DNA from: Intoshia linei
Lineage: Eukaryota > Orthonectida > Rhopaluridae
Length of the DNA stretch: 44,670 bases
Direction: 5' to 3'
Assembly: GCA_001642005.1 (NCBI GenBank)
Contig: LWCA01000173.1
Location: 1 to 44,670, forward strand
In this document: positions 1-11,337 of the stretch, piece by piece
Layout of the letters: the number at the start of each line of letters is the position of its first letter
Numbering within the stretch: position 1 is the stretch's first letter
Translations under genes and position numbers: made by a program
The notes under the pieces: generated by a model
Told to the model about the DNA's origin: nothing
The model's database searches: none
The model's input: the letters and a program-made list of their open reading frames with translations, nothing else

Positions 1-2169
1 ATAATTTATTTATTAATATTATTAATATTGTTAAAATTTTTACACATTTCAATAAATGTTATGTAAGTTACATGATGTAACTTGTTTAAATCGTTATCTA
101 GTAAATAAATTAGTCCACTATTTTTTAAACTAGGTTTTTCCGATAATTTTCAAATATTTAGCAAAAATGCTATTGTTGCTCATAAGATTTGATAAAATTG
201 TGTTTTTCACGAAAATATTTGAAAAAAGGGATTTTTTATTTTGGTTTTTGGCTATTGTTGCTTCGAGTTCATGCATTCTGCCAAACTCGTATTGCATAAT
301 GAAAATTATGCACTAGACATGTAAATACCTATTATAAAATGAAGATTCGGTTCATTATTGATACATAATTGGTATTTTTAAGTATTTATTAAATTGGTAC
401 TAAATATGTATCATCACATTGAAAATGACAAAATAGGTTTTTATAATTGTATTTTTTCTTTTATTTTATTTATCCTATTAATGACAATTTTTAGGATTGG
501 ACTGTTTTTGCTTTATTTTTAAAAATAATATATTTTTTTCTTAGTTGTTGAAATAAACGATAACACATAGACACACAGCCAGACAAAAAAAGCGTTTTAT
601 GTAAGTTAGGATAAAGCATAAACAATAGTTGTAAATAAAAAATTACAAATACTTCAACAAAAAAACAGCATTACAATTTAATTGTTCATGATTATTTCTT
701 TAAATTTCAAATTTAATATATTTTCTAATTTTTTAGGCAATGTTAGGGTTAATTAGGGAGAATGCTGGTAATTGTAGTCCTCAGCTCATTGGTTTTTCTT
801 TTTTTTAGATTTGTGTACACTATAAATTCTACAACTTACATTTTTTCGGTTCTTAGTTGCAAATTAATAACAATAAAACATTTAATATTTAGTATTATTA
901 CTTTATATAAAGTAAAAGTTGCCAAAAATTAATATCTGTGTCTGTAACTATTAAGTGAGCAACCTGATAGTCTTAAATATTTCACGAATTAAAATGGTAA
1001 GTCAGTTTTTTGCGGTTCAAAAAGTAAGATAAATTTCTAATTAAAAAATTGTTATCTTCACGGCAAACCTCAAATTTGTCTTTTTTAAAAATGAAAAGAG
1101 TCCCAGTATTTTAAAAAACATAAATTTTCAGAGATTTTAAAATCATAAGCAGTATCATACATTTCAATTTAAAAAACTGACATCTTCTTAATTTTCATAA
1201 AAAACTTGTGAAATTTTATTTATTATATTTAAATAGACTCTCTAGGTTAATATCCTCCGAATGGAAGTAGAAAATTCCCAAGCTCGTCTTTCTTGTATAA
1301 AAATTCGATTAATTACAGAAAAAAATTAAAATTTCATCGTAATTGGCGCAAATATCATAATTATATTCTAATTCATAAGTACAAGTTGAGTATTAAGACC
1401 TATTTTACGTAGAATATCAGGATTCGTAAATTATTATATAGTGTATACAAAGACTACTGTATATATTAATATTATATGGTTTAAGCTGTCCTTGGTGTAT
1501 ATTATTACATAATAAAACTAGCTTGACTGTTTTGTACTATATACAAACAGCACCTAGCTCTGACGAGAGCGAACTTATCTAATAAATTCTAATTCTACCA
1601 AAAAAATAAATTCAATAATAAAATCTTAATTCAAAATGTTGCTCATTATTAAAACAATTATTTAAAGAAGTCATTCCTCAACTTGAATTTCTCATTACTT
1701 TTTAATTTAAAATGAATAATTCCCACTTCATTTTATTTTGTTAGCCAGAATAGTAAAACTTAAAAATTGTCAAAATAACTTAAATTCCATAAAAAATACG
1801 GAAAGGATGTAAAATTAATTTATATTCTGTAATTTGATTAAAATGTACCGATGCAGTTATTTCTTGGACCAATCCATTCTGAATTGATACACAAAAGTGT
1901 AAATATATTAAACGAGTTTGTACATTGGAATATAATTTTATTATATCGGTTCACCAAATGTTCGGAATCTTTAATATGTATATTTTTGCAACCAATTTCT
2001 AACATAAATGTATAATTAATTCATGATATTCAATATAAAATATAATTAAAGAATTAATAAACAATTTTGTAAGAATTAGATAGGAAAATATAAATTAAGT
2101 TAAATAAAATATTCATTTATTTTTTTTTTGTAGAAAACGAACCTGAACAGCGATAATATGAATTATAAA
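1..2169. other. Gene-free, repeat-rich 3' flank
   Basis: No coding exon could be supported here. Bases 1-54 are an exact copy of 12780-12833. Bases about 541-611 match one end of the dispersed 0.85-kb repeat (CA-rich stretch, then GTAAGTTAGGA). Bases 960-1180 resemble 39920-40100. A copy of the hairpin-ended repeat family lies at about 1517-1685 in reverse orientation. A 19-bp palindrome, AAGTTACATGATGTAACTT, sits at 65-83. The remainder is AT-rich sequence in which nothing was recognised. Confidence 0.6.
1517..1685 (-). repeat. Hairpin-ended dispersed repeat, copy 1
   Basis: The stretch 1517-1559 can fold on itself (arms around CTGTTTGTAC / GTACAAAACAG) and ends in CTAGT on the minus strand. 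The same sequence recurs at 7412-7570, 15360-15505 and 31925-32079, each followed by a conserved body containing TTTTTTGGTAGAAT and a CTCCTTTAAA-type end. A terminal hairpin next to CTAGT would suit the 3' end of a non-autonomous Helitron, but no matching TC 5' end was identified, so the class is left open. Confidence 0.55.
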
Positions 2170-3197
2170 CTATGAATGCAACCTGCTCATTGAAAATTGT
2201 GGCAAGTAAGATATTTTACCTTGATATTGAAACAAAAAATTGTTTATCGATTTTTGTCTAATATTGGAAAAAGGACTGACAAAATGAATGACAATATTGC
2301 TGGTTTGAGAGAAAAATGAAATTGTTTTATAATGTTGATTAATATAACCGTTTACGGCTAGATTTTGATTCACTGGGCACATTGACAATGAATACTTTAA
2401 ACTATTTTCGTGTATTTCAGCAACGCTTGAACAATGACCATTGTTAATGGAATGAATATATGGTCCTTTGGAATTATTCTTCATTAACGTTATTATAAAT
2501 TGCAACGTTTTTGTTGAGTTTACATTGACATTGTTCAAGTTAAAAATGGTAATATTCCATCTTTTTCCTTTTTCTGCTGTTAAATAGAGAATGCACGATT
2601 TTTCAGATTTTGATTTAAATATAGAGAATGTGGAAATGTAACCATTTTTTGTTAGAACAATATTTTCTTTAGGTTTGACATTACACTGTTTTTCGGTGAC
2701 AACTACGTGATTAGTTTAATATAACAACTAAGAATTTGAAACCTTTATGACACTGATAAGTTACTGTTAGATATGAAGACAAATCACGTCTACAGCTATG
2801 CATAAAATCTAAATATTTGTTTGGTATAGTCAAACTGCAATTTGTTTTTCCAGTGCAAACAAAATCCAGATAATCTAGTAAAAATGTATGGATTGGAAAG
2901 ATAATTATTAATTAATTATTAAAAACCTTGAACATTTGCATAGCACCCAATTTGGTAATATGACGTTAAACATTTTCCAACAGACATGCGACCGTAAAGA
3001 GCTGACTGAATAATGATTATATCATTTCCCAAACATTTTGGAATAAAACTGTCCCATTTGCAATATGAAATGGAATCTAATATTGCATTTTAATAAAAAC
3101 GTTTATTTTGATAATCACCATTTTCAATTAATTGAATTGTGTCGATCCAACAAATTTTATTCAGATACATCAGAAGAATAAAAATATCAAATTTCAT
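2170..3197 (-). CDS. Secreted SUEL-type lectin + CUB protein
   Basis: Four exons, 3197-3119, 3076-2927, 2874-2743 and 2702-2170, join to 894 nt (297 aa). The introns are 40-52 nt, all phase 1, with GT...TAG ends. Residues 1-20 are a signal peptide (MKFDIFILLMYLNKICWIDT). Residues about 30-120 form a SUEL/galactose-binding lectin domain: IIIIQSALYGRMS carries the family's A-x-YGR signature, followed by spaced cysteines and the closing YLTVTYQC. Residues about 125-280 look like a CUB domain, with its late strand pattern TISFFSQTSNIVIHF and a final FLFQYQ. The domains suggest an extracellular carbohydrate- and protein-binding role; the ligand is unknown. No membrane anchor or GPI tail is visible. 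The start is the only ATG before the signal peptide. The model is strong; the CUB call is slightly weaker than the lectin call. Confidence 0.85.
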
Positions 3198-5440
3198 TAT
3201 TCCTTCATTTATATTAAAAAGATATATCATGATGTAAAAGTTGTATTTTAATTAAAAATATTTTAATAAAATTATGAATACTTATAATTACATGTATTGA
3301 CGTTTTCAATTGCTTTATAAAATAAATAATAAAATCAGCTGTGTATAAATATATTTTTTTAAAGCTAGTGCAGCATCCACACAGTATATGGGACAATTAT
3401 ATTGAGTAATTCAGTTTTATAAAATTAATTATATATATCACATCAATATCATATTAATAATTTATTAATGGTTTTACAATACTGATGCAACACCATTTAA
3501 TAAATATAGACCGCGAAATTTTCCAATTTGGCCAATTTCAATATTTCCAAGTAACTCAATATTTTATATTGGAGGCTTCAAGTGCAATTATAATTATCTT
3601 TATCGTGTCCGTTACAGACTAAATTATATCCTACTAAGAGTAGAGATATGTATTATTAGCTTGTCTGCTAATATTTAAATATACATGAAAAATTTAATAT
3701 TCATTATTGACAAAATGACATTATTATCAAAAATGTTGCCTTATTCGATCAATAATGGGTAAAGCTTGGTAATTTAGTATGAAACATATTGACAGAGCTA
3801 ATCCTATTTGATTCACATTCTCTTCAAAATGCGACATTTTCATTAAATTTAATGTATTGCTGAATGCTTTTCAGTTTTATATCTACACTTACATTATATG
3901 TAAATTTACATATTTTTTGAATTATAAATTTCATTATAACTTGAAGTAATTTAAATTTTGACAAGAATGCAATATGTATCAAGTGAAATTTTTATTATAA
4001 ATGTTATGAAACGTATTTAATATATAAATTGATTTGGTCCAAGTGTATATTTTCTTAAGATGCTAAAATTTTTAATTTATAAAAATTATAATTTTAATAA
4101 GTTAGATTGTATATACTATATAGTGTTCCTTATGTTTTAAATAATACATTCAAATATACATGGAATATGTTAAATAATTTACGCCAATCATTTTCAATAG
4201 GGTTCATGTGGACTTCAAGACTAGTGGAAAATTTACATTTGATATTCATTTTTTTGGCACAGAAACATTTCACAGCACAGAAATTTTTCATCAATTTCAA
4301 GTATGGTAAATATGAATTATGATTTATAGAAAGTATTCAAAATTATAGGGTTACTTAACCACTGCTAGATGCTTAGTATACTTAACTAGATGATATTAGT
4401 AAAAAATCGATTATTCAGTTAAAATTGATTTATTATATTTGGAAATTAGTTTTTTAATTACGGACAAACATGTTTGAGTTACCTCAACCGAACATGTTTT
4501 TATGATGTTTCTAAACCAAGTTGTTAAAAATATTCTTTTTTAATAACGTTAAATAAGCATAATACATAATTTCTTTTCAAAGATTTATTTCTAACTTATC
4601 TTAAGTAAGATACTTAAATTAATTTTAAAAAGGGATTCGAGTACGTAAACATAAAAAGTATTGTACATTTTTCTTAAAGCATAAAATTTTAATAGGTTCT
4701 ACGATAATATTTTATTTAGACTTATCTTAGAGAGGGTAATTATATGATTTAAACAAAAATAAATGTACTTATAATTGGAAATTAACTCTATAATTATAAT
4801 AGGTTAACCTTAATGAAAAATGTAATTTTATAAATACATGTATGAGAAACACTGGTTTTAGTTTAAAAGTATATTATATATGTACAGACCAACGTTTCCA
4901 AACTGCCGACTCGGTAAGAATGTAAGAATGTTAAGTAATGAATATTTTATTGCAAATAAAGCTATTTACCCACCATAGAAAATCACCATGTTAAAATATA
5001 CTTTAGTTAGCACCTTCTATGGGTCAGTCAAACAATTTTACATTTTCACTGACCGAAAGAATGAAAAGGTTGGGAAACGCGTCAGTATACATTCAGACTC
5101 GTCAATAATGAACCTTAAATCTCATTCACAATTTTACAAAAAATCATTCACAATTAATGACTGATATGAGTCTGAAAGTATATTCATATTATATGTTGAT
5201 AAATATACTATATATTATCCTGTGCCCTCAAACACCTGCCGTTTATCAATAGGTAGTAAGCAACGGGAAGGCGTAAATTTTTACTGTCAACAAGGTGATG
5301 CACATCAGCCATTCTCAACGGGGTCCACACATCTTTTTTAGAGGTCCATGAAAATTATATACATTTATTACATATTATAGACAATTTCAGTAACATAAAG
5401 TCGTTCTTAAAACATAAAGGTTCAGAAATATTAATATAAA
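3198..5440. other. Gene-free AT-rich interval
   Basis: No exon with splice signals and sustained coding content was found on either strand. Bases about 4889-5084 look like a degraded hAT-type MITE: CAACGTTTCCAAAC near the left end and GGTTGGGAAACGCG near the right end are approximate inverted repeats, though a clean target duplication is not visible. The promoter of the SUEL-CUB gene should lie just above 3197 but shows no motif that can be named. Confidence 0.5.
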
Positions 5441-6131
5441 CAGTGGCGGATTCAAGGGGGTGCAGAAAGTGCAGTTGCACCCCCTAAATTTAAAAAAAAT
5501 TTAATTAATGTTTTGTAAAATAACTGAAAAAAGTTTAAATTTATTAAAAAAATAAGATGACGCATAACATTACATGTCATTACGATGAAAAAACAAAAAT
5601 TGATTCAAAGACCACTATCATACAATTAATGGAAAGCTGCAATTCTAATTTTTTTCCAAATATTTATCAACTTTTAATTATTTTGGCTACATTGCCAATC
5701 ACCACATGTGAACGTGAACGCTCCATTAGCATTTTGGAAAAGATTGAAAACCGTTTTAAGATCAACAATGACTGGTAATCGTTTATGTGGACTGGCCCTC
5801 ATGAATTGCCATTATGAATATAATTTTTATATTGAAAGTTTGGTTAATGAATTTGCAATACTTCATCCAAGAATACTGGACCTAATTGATTAGGATTATT
5901 TAATGAATAAAATTAATTAATTACATTTTGTGTTGTTCATTTTTTTCATTTTTGCGAAAAAATACAAATATAATAAATAAATAAAATAAATAATAAAATA
6001 ATATAAAATAATAATAAAATAAAAGAGACGCTTTAAAATCAAACTAGACACCTTGATATTAAAAGAGACGCTCTAAAAAAATTTTCTTGATATTGAAATT
6101 GCACCTCATTAACTAGCCTATTGGATCCGCC
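5441..6131 (+). mobile_element. Fossil hAT-family transposon
   Basis: The left end, CAGTGGCGGATTCAAGGGGG at 5441-5460, is a typical hAT terminal sequence, and the right end around 6121-6131 carries TTGGATCCGCC as its degraded inverted counterpart. The element is about 0.7 kb and encloses the remnant of a transposase. A perfect 8-bp target duplication could not be found, in keeping with an old, decayed copy. The right boundary is approximate. Confidence 0.7.
5557..5893 (+). pseudogene. hAT transposase C-terminal dimerisation domain, frameshifted
   Basis: One frame (5557-5778) reads LPITTCERERSISILEKIEN, the hAT C-terminal dimerisation motif (TTCE-ERSFS-like). The next part of the same domain, LRSTMTGNRLCGLALMNCHY, continues in a second frame (from about 5738 to 5893). 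The switch between frames inside one conserved domain shows a frameshift, so no working transposase is made. The catalytic part is absent: only the last 110 or so residues of a normally much longer protein remain. Known for the family: this domain mediates transposase multimerisation. Confidence 0.8.
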
Positions 6132-8296
6132 CCCGATAAAACGTGCAAATCATGTCAAAGTAAATTCTTTGATATTAAATTAAATTACTTACAAGTGTAA
6201 AAAACTTATTGGGAAACCTTCATTGTTCTATTTTAGAGCAGCGATTTTATTTAATTATTTTATTAAAATTTATGACCGAGCCAAGTTTTTAGTCATAAAA
6301 AAAGCATTAAATTTCGAATTGAAAATAGGACAAAAAATTCAGTCAATATTCATGATTCTATGAAACATTAACCAAGGGATATAAAATATTAATTTTTCAC
6401 AGGGAAGATAGATAATATAGACTTTAATATTGATCTGATAAAATATGTAGTAAACAATTAATAACGTACTGTAAACAATATCTGAAAAACATGTTCAATT
6501 TTGGGAATATTGACGGGTTAAAGGTTAATATTAATAGTTCATCAAGTTTATCATCTCGCAAAAATAGAGTATTCCATGTCTTTTGACCATCATTCGTTTC
6601 ATTCAAATGTAATGATTCATTAAAAATTGTCATTATTATTAATTTTTTTGAGGATCCACAGCGAGAAATGGTTGAGAATGCCTGATGTACATGACGTTTT
6701 CTAACTATCAAAATCAAAATCTAATTTTTGATTTGATACTTAAATTTAACACTTAATAGTTATGATATTCAAGAATAAAATTTTTTAATGCTTAATTTGA
6801 AAACCGCGGGCCCTAATTTTAGAAATTTTGTTAAGGCCCCGTCGAGGGTCTTTGTTTCGGTAGGCGAAATTGATGCTAGCCACTTTCTGGAAGTTTAAAT
6901 TTGACACTCGAAATAGTTACGATATTCAATAATTATTGAATATAATACTAAAATTTATTATAGACCCGGAGAGTGGCTCAAATTACGATAGTAAGATATG
7001 CCTTAATTTCCTTTTCAATGAATTTTGGTTTTAATTGGGTTTATTTAGAAAGATTGCGGGTAAATTGCAATAATCATGAGTCAAGAAATTTCTCTCAATA
7101 CAAATAATAACTATACGAATAATGCGCAATCCTAAAAGTAATAATAATTATAATTATTATTAAAAATTATTTTGAAATAAAAAAGTATGTGGTTATTTTG
7201 AAAGATAGCTAAATTCAGCACCGCATCAAGTATTCAATAAAAATTTTTCTATTTATCCACTGGCTAATTTTGGTTTGATAATGATTACACAGCGTTATAT
7301 TATATATAAAAATTACATCCTACTAAATAAATATTATAAACTATAAATAAATAAATATAATGAAATGAACATTTAAAATTTCTATTTGTATAATATACAT
7401 TTTATATATACACTAGGTTGACTGTTATGTACTACGTACAAACAGCACTTAGCTCACCGAGGACACATTTTTATTCTACCAAAAAAATAAATTCATGTTG
7501 AAAATCAAACTTAAAAATTTTACTATTCACTATTATCAATCCATTAAAGGAGTGGTTCAAAAATTACATTTATAATTCACAATAACTTAACCGCTAAGAA
7601 AACTTTTTAAGTTTTTAGATAAATATACATTTTTTGAAAAACAATTATTATTTAGGCTACCAAATTTAAAATTAATCTACTACACATAATTTTTTCAACA
7701 TTAATTTGGAATTTAGAAAATTATAAAATTAAGCTATAAATAATAATGAATACGTATATATTACATTGATCTGAACCTTTGGTAATTATTGTTAGAACAG
7801 ATGTTTTGTTTCTCGATTGCTCACGTAATTCTTAAATTAATATTATTATAACAATTATTGTAAATATGTAAAATAAATAATAAAATAAAAATTAAATTAA
7901 CTGTAAAATTATTATCAGTGACGTGAATTACGTCAGAACATGCTTAAATAAACATTCAAATAATTTTCACATTTCAAAATACATTTTGGTGAACATTTTC
8001 AGGAATGTTTTTGAAATAATTCTCATAACAGCTACATCATTTTAGACATGAGACTCTTTTTAATTAATACATGTACTATTAAATTAAAAAAATTGAAATC
8101 TCAACTTGAGATCCACTGAAAATGCAATGTGCTAGGCAAGTGATTTCCGATTGAAAATTCAAAACTAGATACCTGGGAGTTCGTGAGATTCAAATAAAAT
8201 ATAAAAAAAATTTTATCAACTTTTTTTAATTTTTAATATTTATTACAGAGTTGCCAGATGTTGGTAATTTATCCCAAAACCTAGACGACAGCAACA
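6132..8296. other. Gene-free, repeat-rich interval
   Basis: No gene was found. About 6420-6690 holds a degraded hAT-type MITE on the minus strand, starting CAGGCATTCTCAACC near 6684; the open frame there (6424-6717) is its body and not a gene. About 6800-6860 contains another transposon-like GC-rich end (GCGGGCCCTAATTTT). A hairpin-ended repeat copy lies at 7412-7570. The rest is AT-rich sequence without recognisable content. Confidence 0.5.
7412..7570 (-). repeat. Hairpin-ended dispersed repeat, copy 2
   Basis: This is the best-preserved hairpin in the family: ACTAGGTTGACTGTTATGTA and the following ACGTACAAACAGCACTTAGC pair through CTGTTATGTAC / GTACAAACAG. The body continues with ATTCTACCAAAAAAATAAAT and ends near CATTAAAGGAGTGG. 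It is oriented as copy 1 and opposite to the copies at 15360 and 31925. Confidence 0.6.
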
Positions 8297-8921
8297 TTAA
8301 CCCATATACTCCCAGACAAATTTTTCCAATTTTTTGGCTTCGATTTTTTCAAAAATTTGGAAAGTTAATACACATATAATACATACATACTTGCTTATTT
8401 CTCACCATATATAATTTTAGGTAATTACCAATTGTAGTTATGGAATTATTTCACATTCCATATGTTCACATTGGGGGAATAAGGCAAATAAAAGTGTGTA
8501 TATATAAAACCGCATCGTAATATACCTAATTATTTCAATCAAATTGTAGCCAATACATGAATTTATTATATAGTATTCATTAAATTCAGTTATCACAACT
8601 TTAACAAAAAAAAATATAAAAAATTTTTTCAGTGAATTTTTTTTTGCTTTGAAAAATCATTTTGGCCCACTGTCAGGGACACAGAAAACTAATCGGTGAC
8701 AACTCATAACTAATATACTCGAATGTTATATAATATANGCCCACTGTCAGTGACACAGGAGGCTAATCGGTGAAAACTCATAACTAATATACTCGAATGT
8801 TATATAATATACTAATTAATTTAATTTTTTATATTTAATTAACTTTGTTTTAATTTGATACGTGTTTTTATAAATTTAATGTTGTGTGACCATATGGTCA
8901 CACTGGGAGTATATGGGTTAA
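8297..8921. mobile_element. piggyBac-type MITE with TTAA target duplication
   Basis: TTAA at 8297-8300 and TTAA at 8918-8921 flank perfect 15-bp terminal inverted repeats, CCCATATACTCCCAG at 8301-8315 and its complement at 8903-8917. TTAA duplication together with CCC...GGG ends is the signature of piggyBac transposition. The 617-bp element has no coding capacity, so it must be mobilised by a transposase elsewhere. A perfect 20-bp palindrome, GTGTGACCATATGGTCACAC, abuts the right repeat at 8884-8903, and a 74-bp tandem duplication fills 8665-8812. Confidence 0.9.
8665..8812. repeat. 74-bp tandem duplication inside the MITE
   Basis: Two adjacent copies of a 74-bp unit, 8665-8738 and 8739-8812, differ at only a few positions. 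Both begin GCCCACTGTCAG and end in ACTCGAATGTTATATAATAT. The single ambiguous base of the window, N at 8738, falls exactly at the junction of the two copies, so the copy number in the assembly may be unreliable. Confidence 0.9.
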
Positions 8922-10609
8922 TATTTCAAAAATCAAACTTTTATCCTACCACATATAAAATTTAATTAAAAATACCATTTTAAACCTTTATGGAAAAATC
9001 GACTTTTATTGATGTTTTTTTTGAAAAATCCATTTATCCACCCCATAATAAAAAATGAAATTTTATCAACCCTTAAGGGAAAAATCCCTTTTTCCAATAT
9101 TTTTTTTGAAAAATACAATTTTAAATAATCTTATGTGAAAATACATTTTATTCCAACCTCAAAATAAAAATCCAATTTTACCAACGCTTTAAGGAAATAT
9201 CATTTTTTTCCAACAATATTTTGAAAAATCCGATTTTACTAAATGTTATGAGAAAAATCTTTAAATTTTTTAATAAATGTTTGATATTTCATATTTCCTT
9301 GGGTAAAAAAAATTAATATTTTGAAATGGGGTCCGTACACTATTTGACTCAAGACCAATGGTTTAGGCCAATGTTCATACAATCATTTTTTTTGAATTTT
9401 TGAATAGTAAATATATTTTAAATAAACTTTTAATTTTATTTATTACCGCCAATTCTTGAATGTCCTTTACAACGTATGTCTAAATTAATAAATGGTATAT
9501 GCCAGGGACGATATCCAAATCAATTGTGGTGTGTTAATTTTGAGATTATATTGTAAAATTATTTTCTGGTGTGTTATCTAATAAAAAAATTATTACTCAA
9601 CTCCGCCAATTAAAACCAAAGCTAAGTGTTTTACATCATTTTTTATATAAGGGAAAATGAGTAACATTTTTCAGCAACTTTTCAATGAAATCAACAATGT
9701 TAATTGAACTAAACATGTAGATTTCAATGATACGCAATTGAACCTTGTTTACTCATTTAATCTCTTTGAATTTAGTTTTTAGGCTGTATATTTATTAAGT
9801 TTTTTAAAAAAAGTAAAGTCTCTTTTTAACATGAAAACACACCTTTTGCAATCACTGGTATATTATAATTCATATACTTACCTAGATTATTCATTGTATA
9901 TCTGCCTCCAGTTATAATTTTTATCGAAGAAACAACAAGGTCTACAGTTGTTATATAGAACGGATTCTAAAAGACGTAATATATACAATTATCACAAATA
10001 TACACCATGTACTTATATAATAAAGTAAACCCCATATACAATAGGTGTTAACTTTTTGACCAAAGAAGTGGAAAGGTTGTCTCTCTAGAAAAGAATTTTA
10101 TGGTAGGACATCTAACAGCAAAAAATATCATTAAGATACTAAAAACTCTTTCCAATGGTTGTATGAATCCAAAAGTTACGAATTTATGTTCATTAAAATA
10201 TTATCAGTCTTACGTCCCGGTTATTTAATTTCTGTAAAATTTTATATCGAGTTACATTATTGTCAAAATTATGATACTCTAAGATATCCACATAATATTA
10301 ACGTAAACTTCTGTTAATCATATTTATTAATATTATTTTAATTTTTCGATGGTTCTTTTTATTTTACTAATAAAATATGGGTAAAATGAAACATTATAAT
10401 CTAATTGAAATCAAAATGGCTGATTATCATTAAGGGATTTATGTTAATTATATTATTTTTATATTATGTTTGCATGGAAAATAAAAATTTAGTAATCACA
10501 ATTTGTATTGAGAAAATTTTGAATATAAAATAGAGAAAAAAGTAATTTTTTTGTGATTAATTAACCCCTTTTATCTATAAACATTCGGCTGTACTATCAA
10601 TTTATTTGG
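8922..10609. other. Gene-free interval with degenerate short-repeat array
   Basis: About 8940-9260 is a run of degenerate units of roughly 35-45 bp built on a core like ATTTTACCAACCCTTAAGGG followed by AAAAATCC. The same kind of array occurs at 21040-21420, 35090-35280 and 39150-39420. From 9260 to 10609 nothing was recognised beyond AT-rich sequence; 10501-10609 is the 3' flank of the LAMP-like gene. Confidence 0.5.
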
Positions 10610-11337
10610 TCACTTTATGATTCTTGAATATCCCTGATATATAATTAATGAAATAACCCTTCTGAAAACTTTGATTAGATCTGTATTCTCTTTGTGACAT
10701 AGGTAGTTGTTGCCGATTTTAGAATCCGAAAAAAACAATGCCTTTGAAAGATCCAGCTCTATGCCTATGCTTTTTTCTTTAGAATACAATATCATCTTAG
10801 CATCGGAAAGAAGAACGTGTTCTTTTGTTCTCTTGAAATGGAGACGTACAGATAATTTGTAAAAATATTCATTTGATACAGAATATGTTAAATAATCACA
10901 ATCTTTATATGTTTTAGTTGATTCTGCTTTAAGTGTATATATCTATAAACTGTGACGATTAATATATATATTTTCTACTTTTCCTTCATTAAATGATCCT
11001 AGATATGAATAATAATTTGTAACTTTTATTTTAAGCGATCCACACGTTTGCATGCATGCACCTTCTGTATGCTCCTGAAATGTATCTAAAAATGTATATA
11101 GTTAGTGAGCTGGTTTAAATCTATACTGCATGAATCGTAAATCCATTTCTGCTTTTTATTATTTACATCATCCTTATTTTTAAATGAATGTCCAAGCGTG
11201 TCATTTTTAGGACTCGTAGAATTTTCATTCCCGCTTGAAATTACAACTACAATAAAATTATTAGATGTATGGCATAGTCAAGTTATTAAACCTGAAATTG
11301 ACACCAAAAGAAGGTATCTGAATATAAATTGATTCAT
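10610..11337 (-). CDS. Secreted protein with LAMP-like lumenal motif, possibly truncated
   Basis: Four exons, 11337-11292, 11246-11127, 11085-10979 and 10942-10610, join to 606 nt (201 aa). The introns are 36-45 nt. Residues 1-16 are a signal peptide (MNQFIFRYLLLVSISG). Residues 17-60 are polar, with N-glycosylation sites (NST, NDT). The last 60 residues contain KIGNNYLCHKE followed by a hydrophobic-alternating stretch ending IIYQGY. This order resembles the GNSYKC...QAF end of the LAMP (lysosome-associated membrane protein) lumenal domain. LAMPs then carry a final disulphide cysteine, a membrane span and a short tail; here the frame stops at TGA (10612-10610). A DSTAEC-like stretch, the expected next LAMP element, appears just beyond the stop in another frame. 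So this is either a short secreted paralogue or a recently broken gene. The family call is tentative; the exon model is better supported. Confidence 0.55.

Noticed and set aside
6424-6717. 97-residue minus-strand open frame
   Set aside because: The sequence starts CAGGCATTCTCAACC and has the composition of a hAT-type MITE; no protein family motif was seen.
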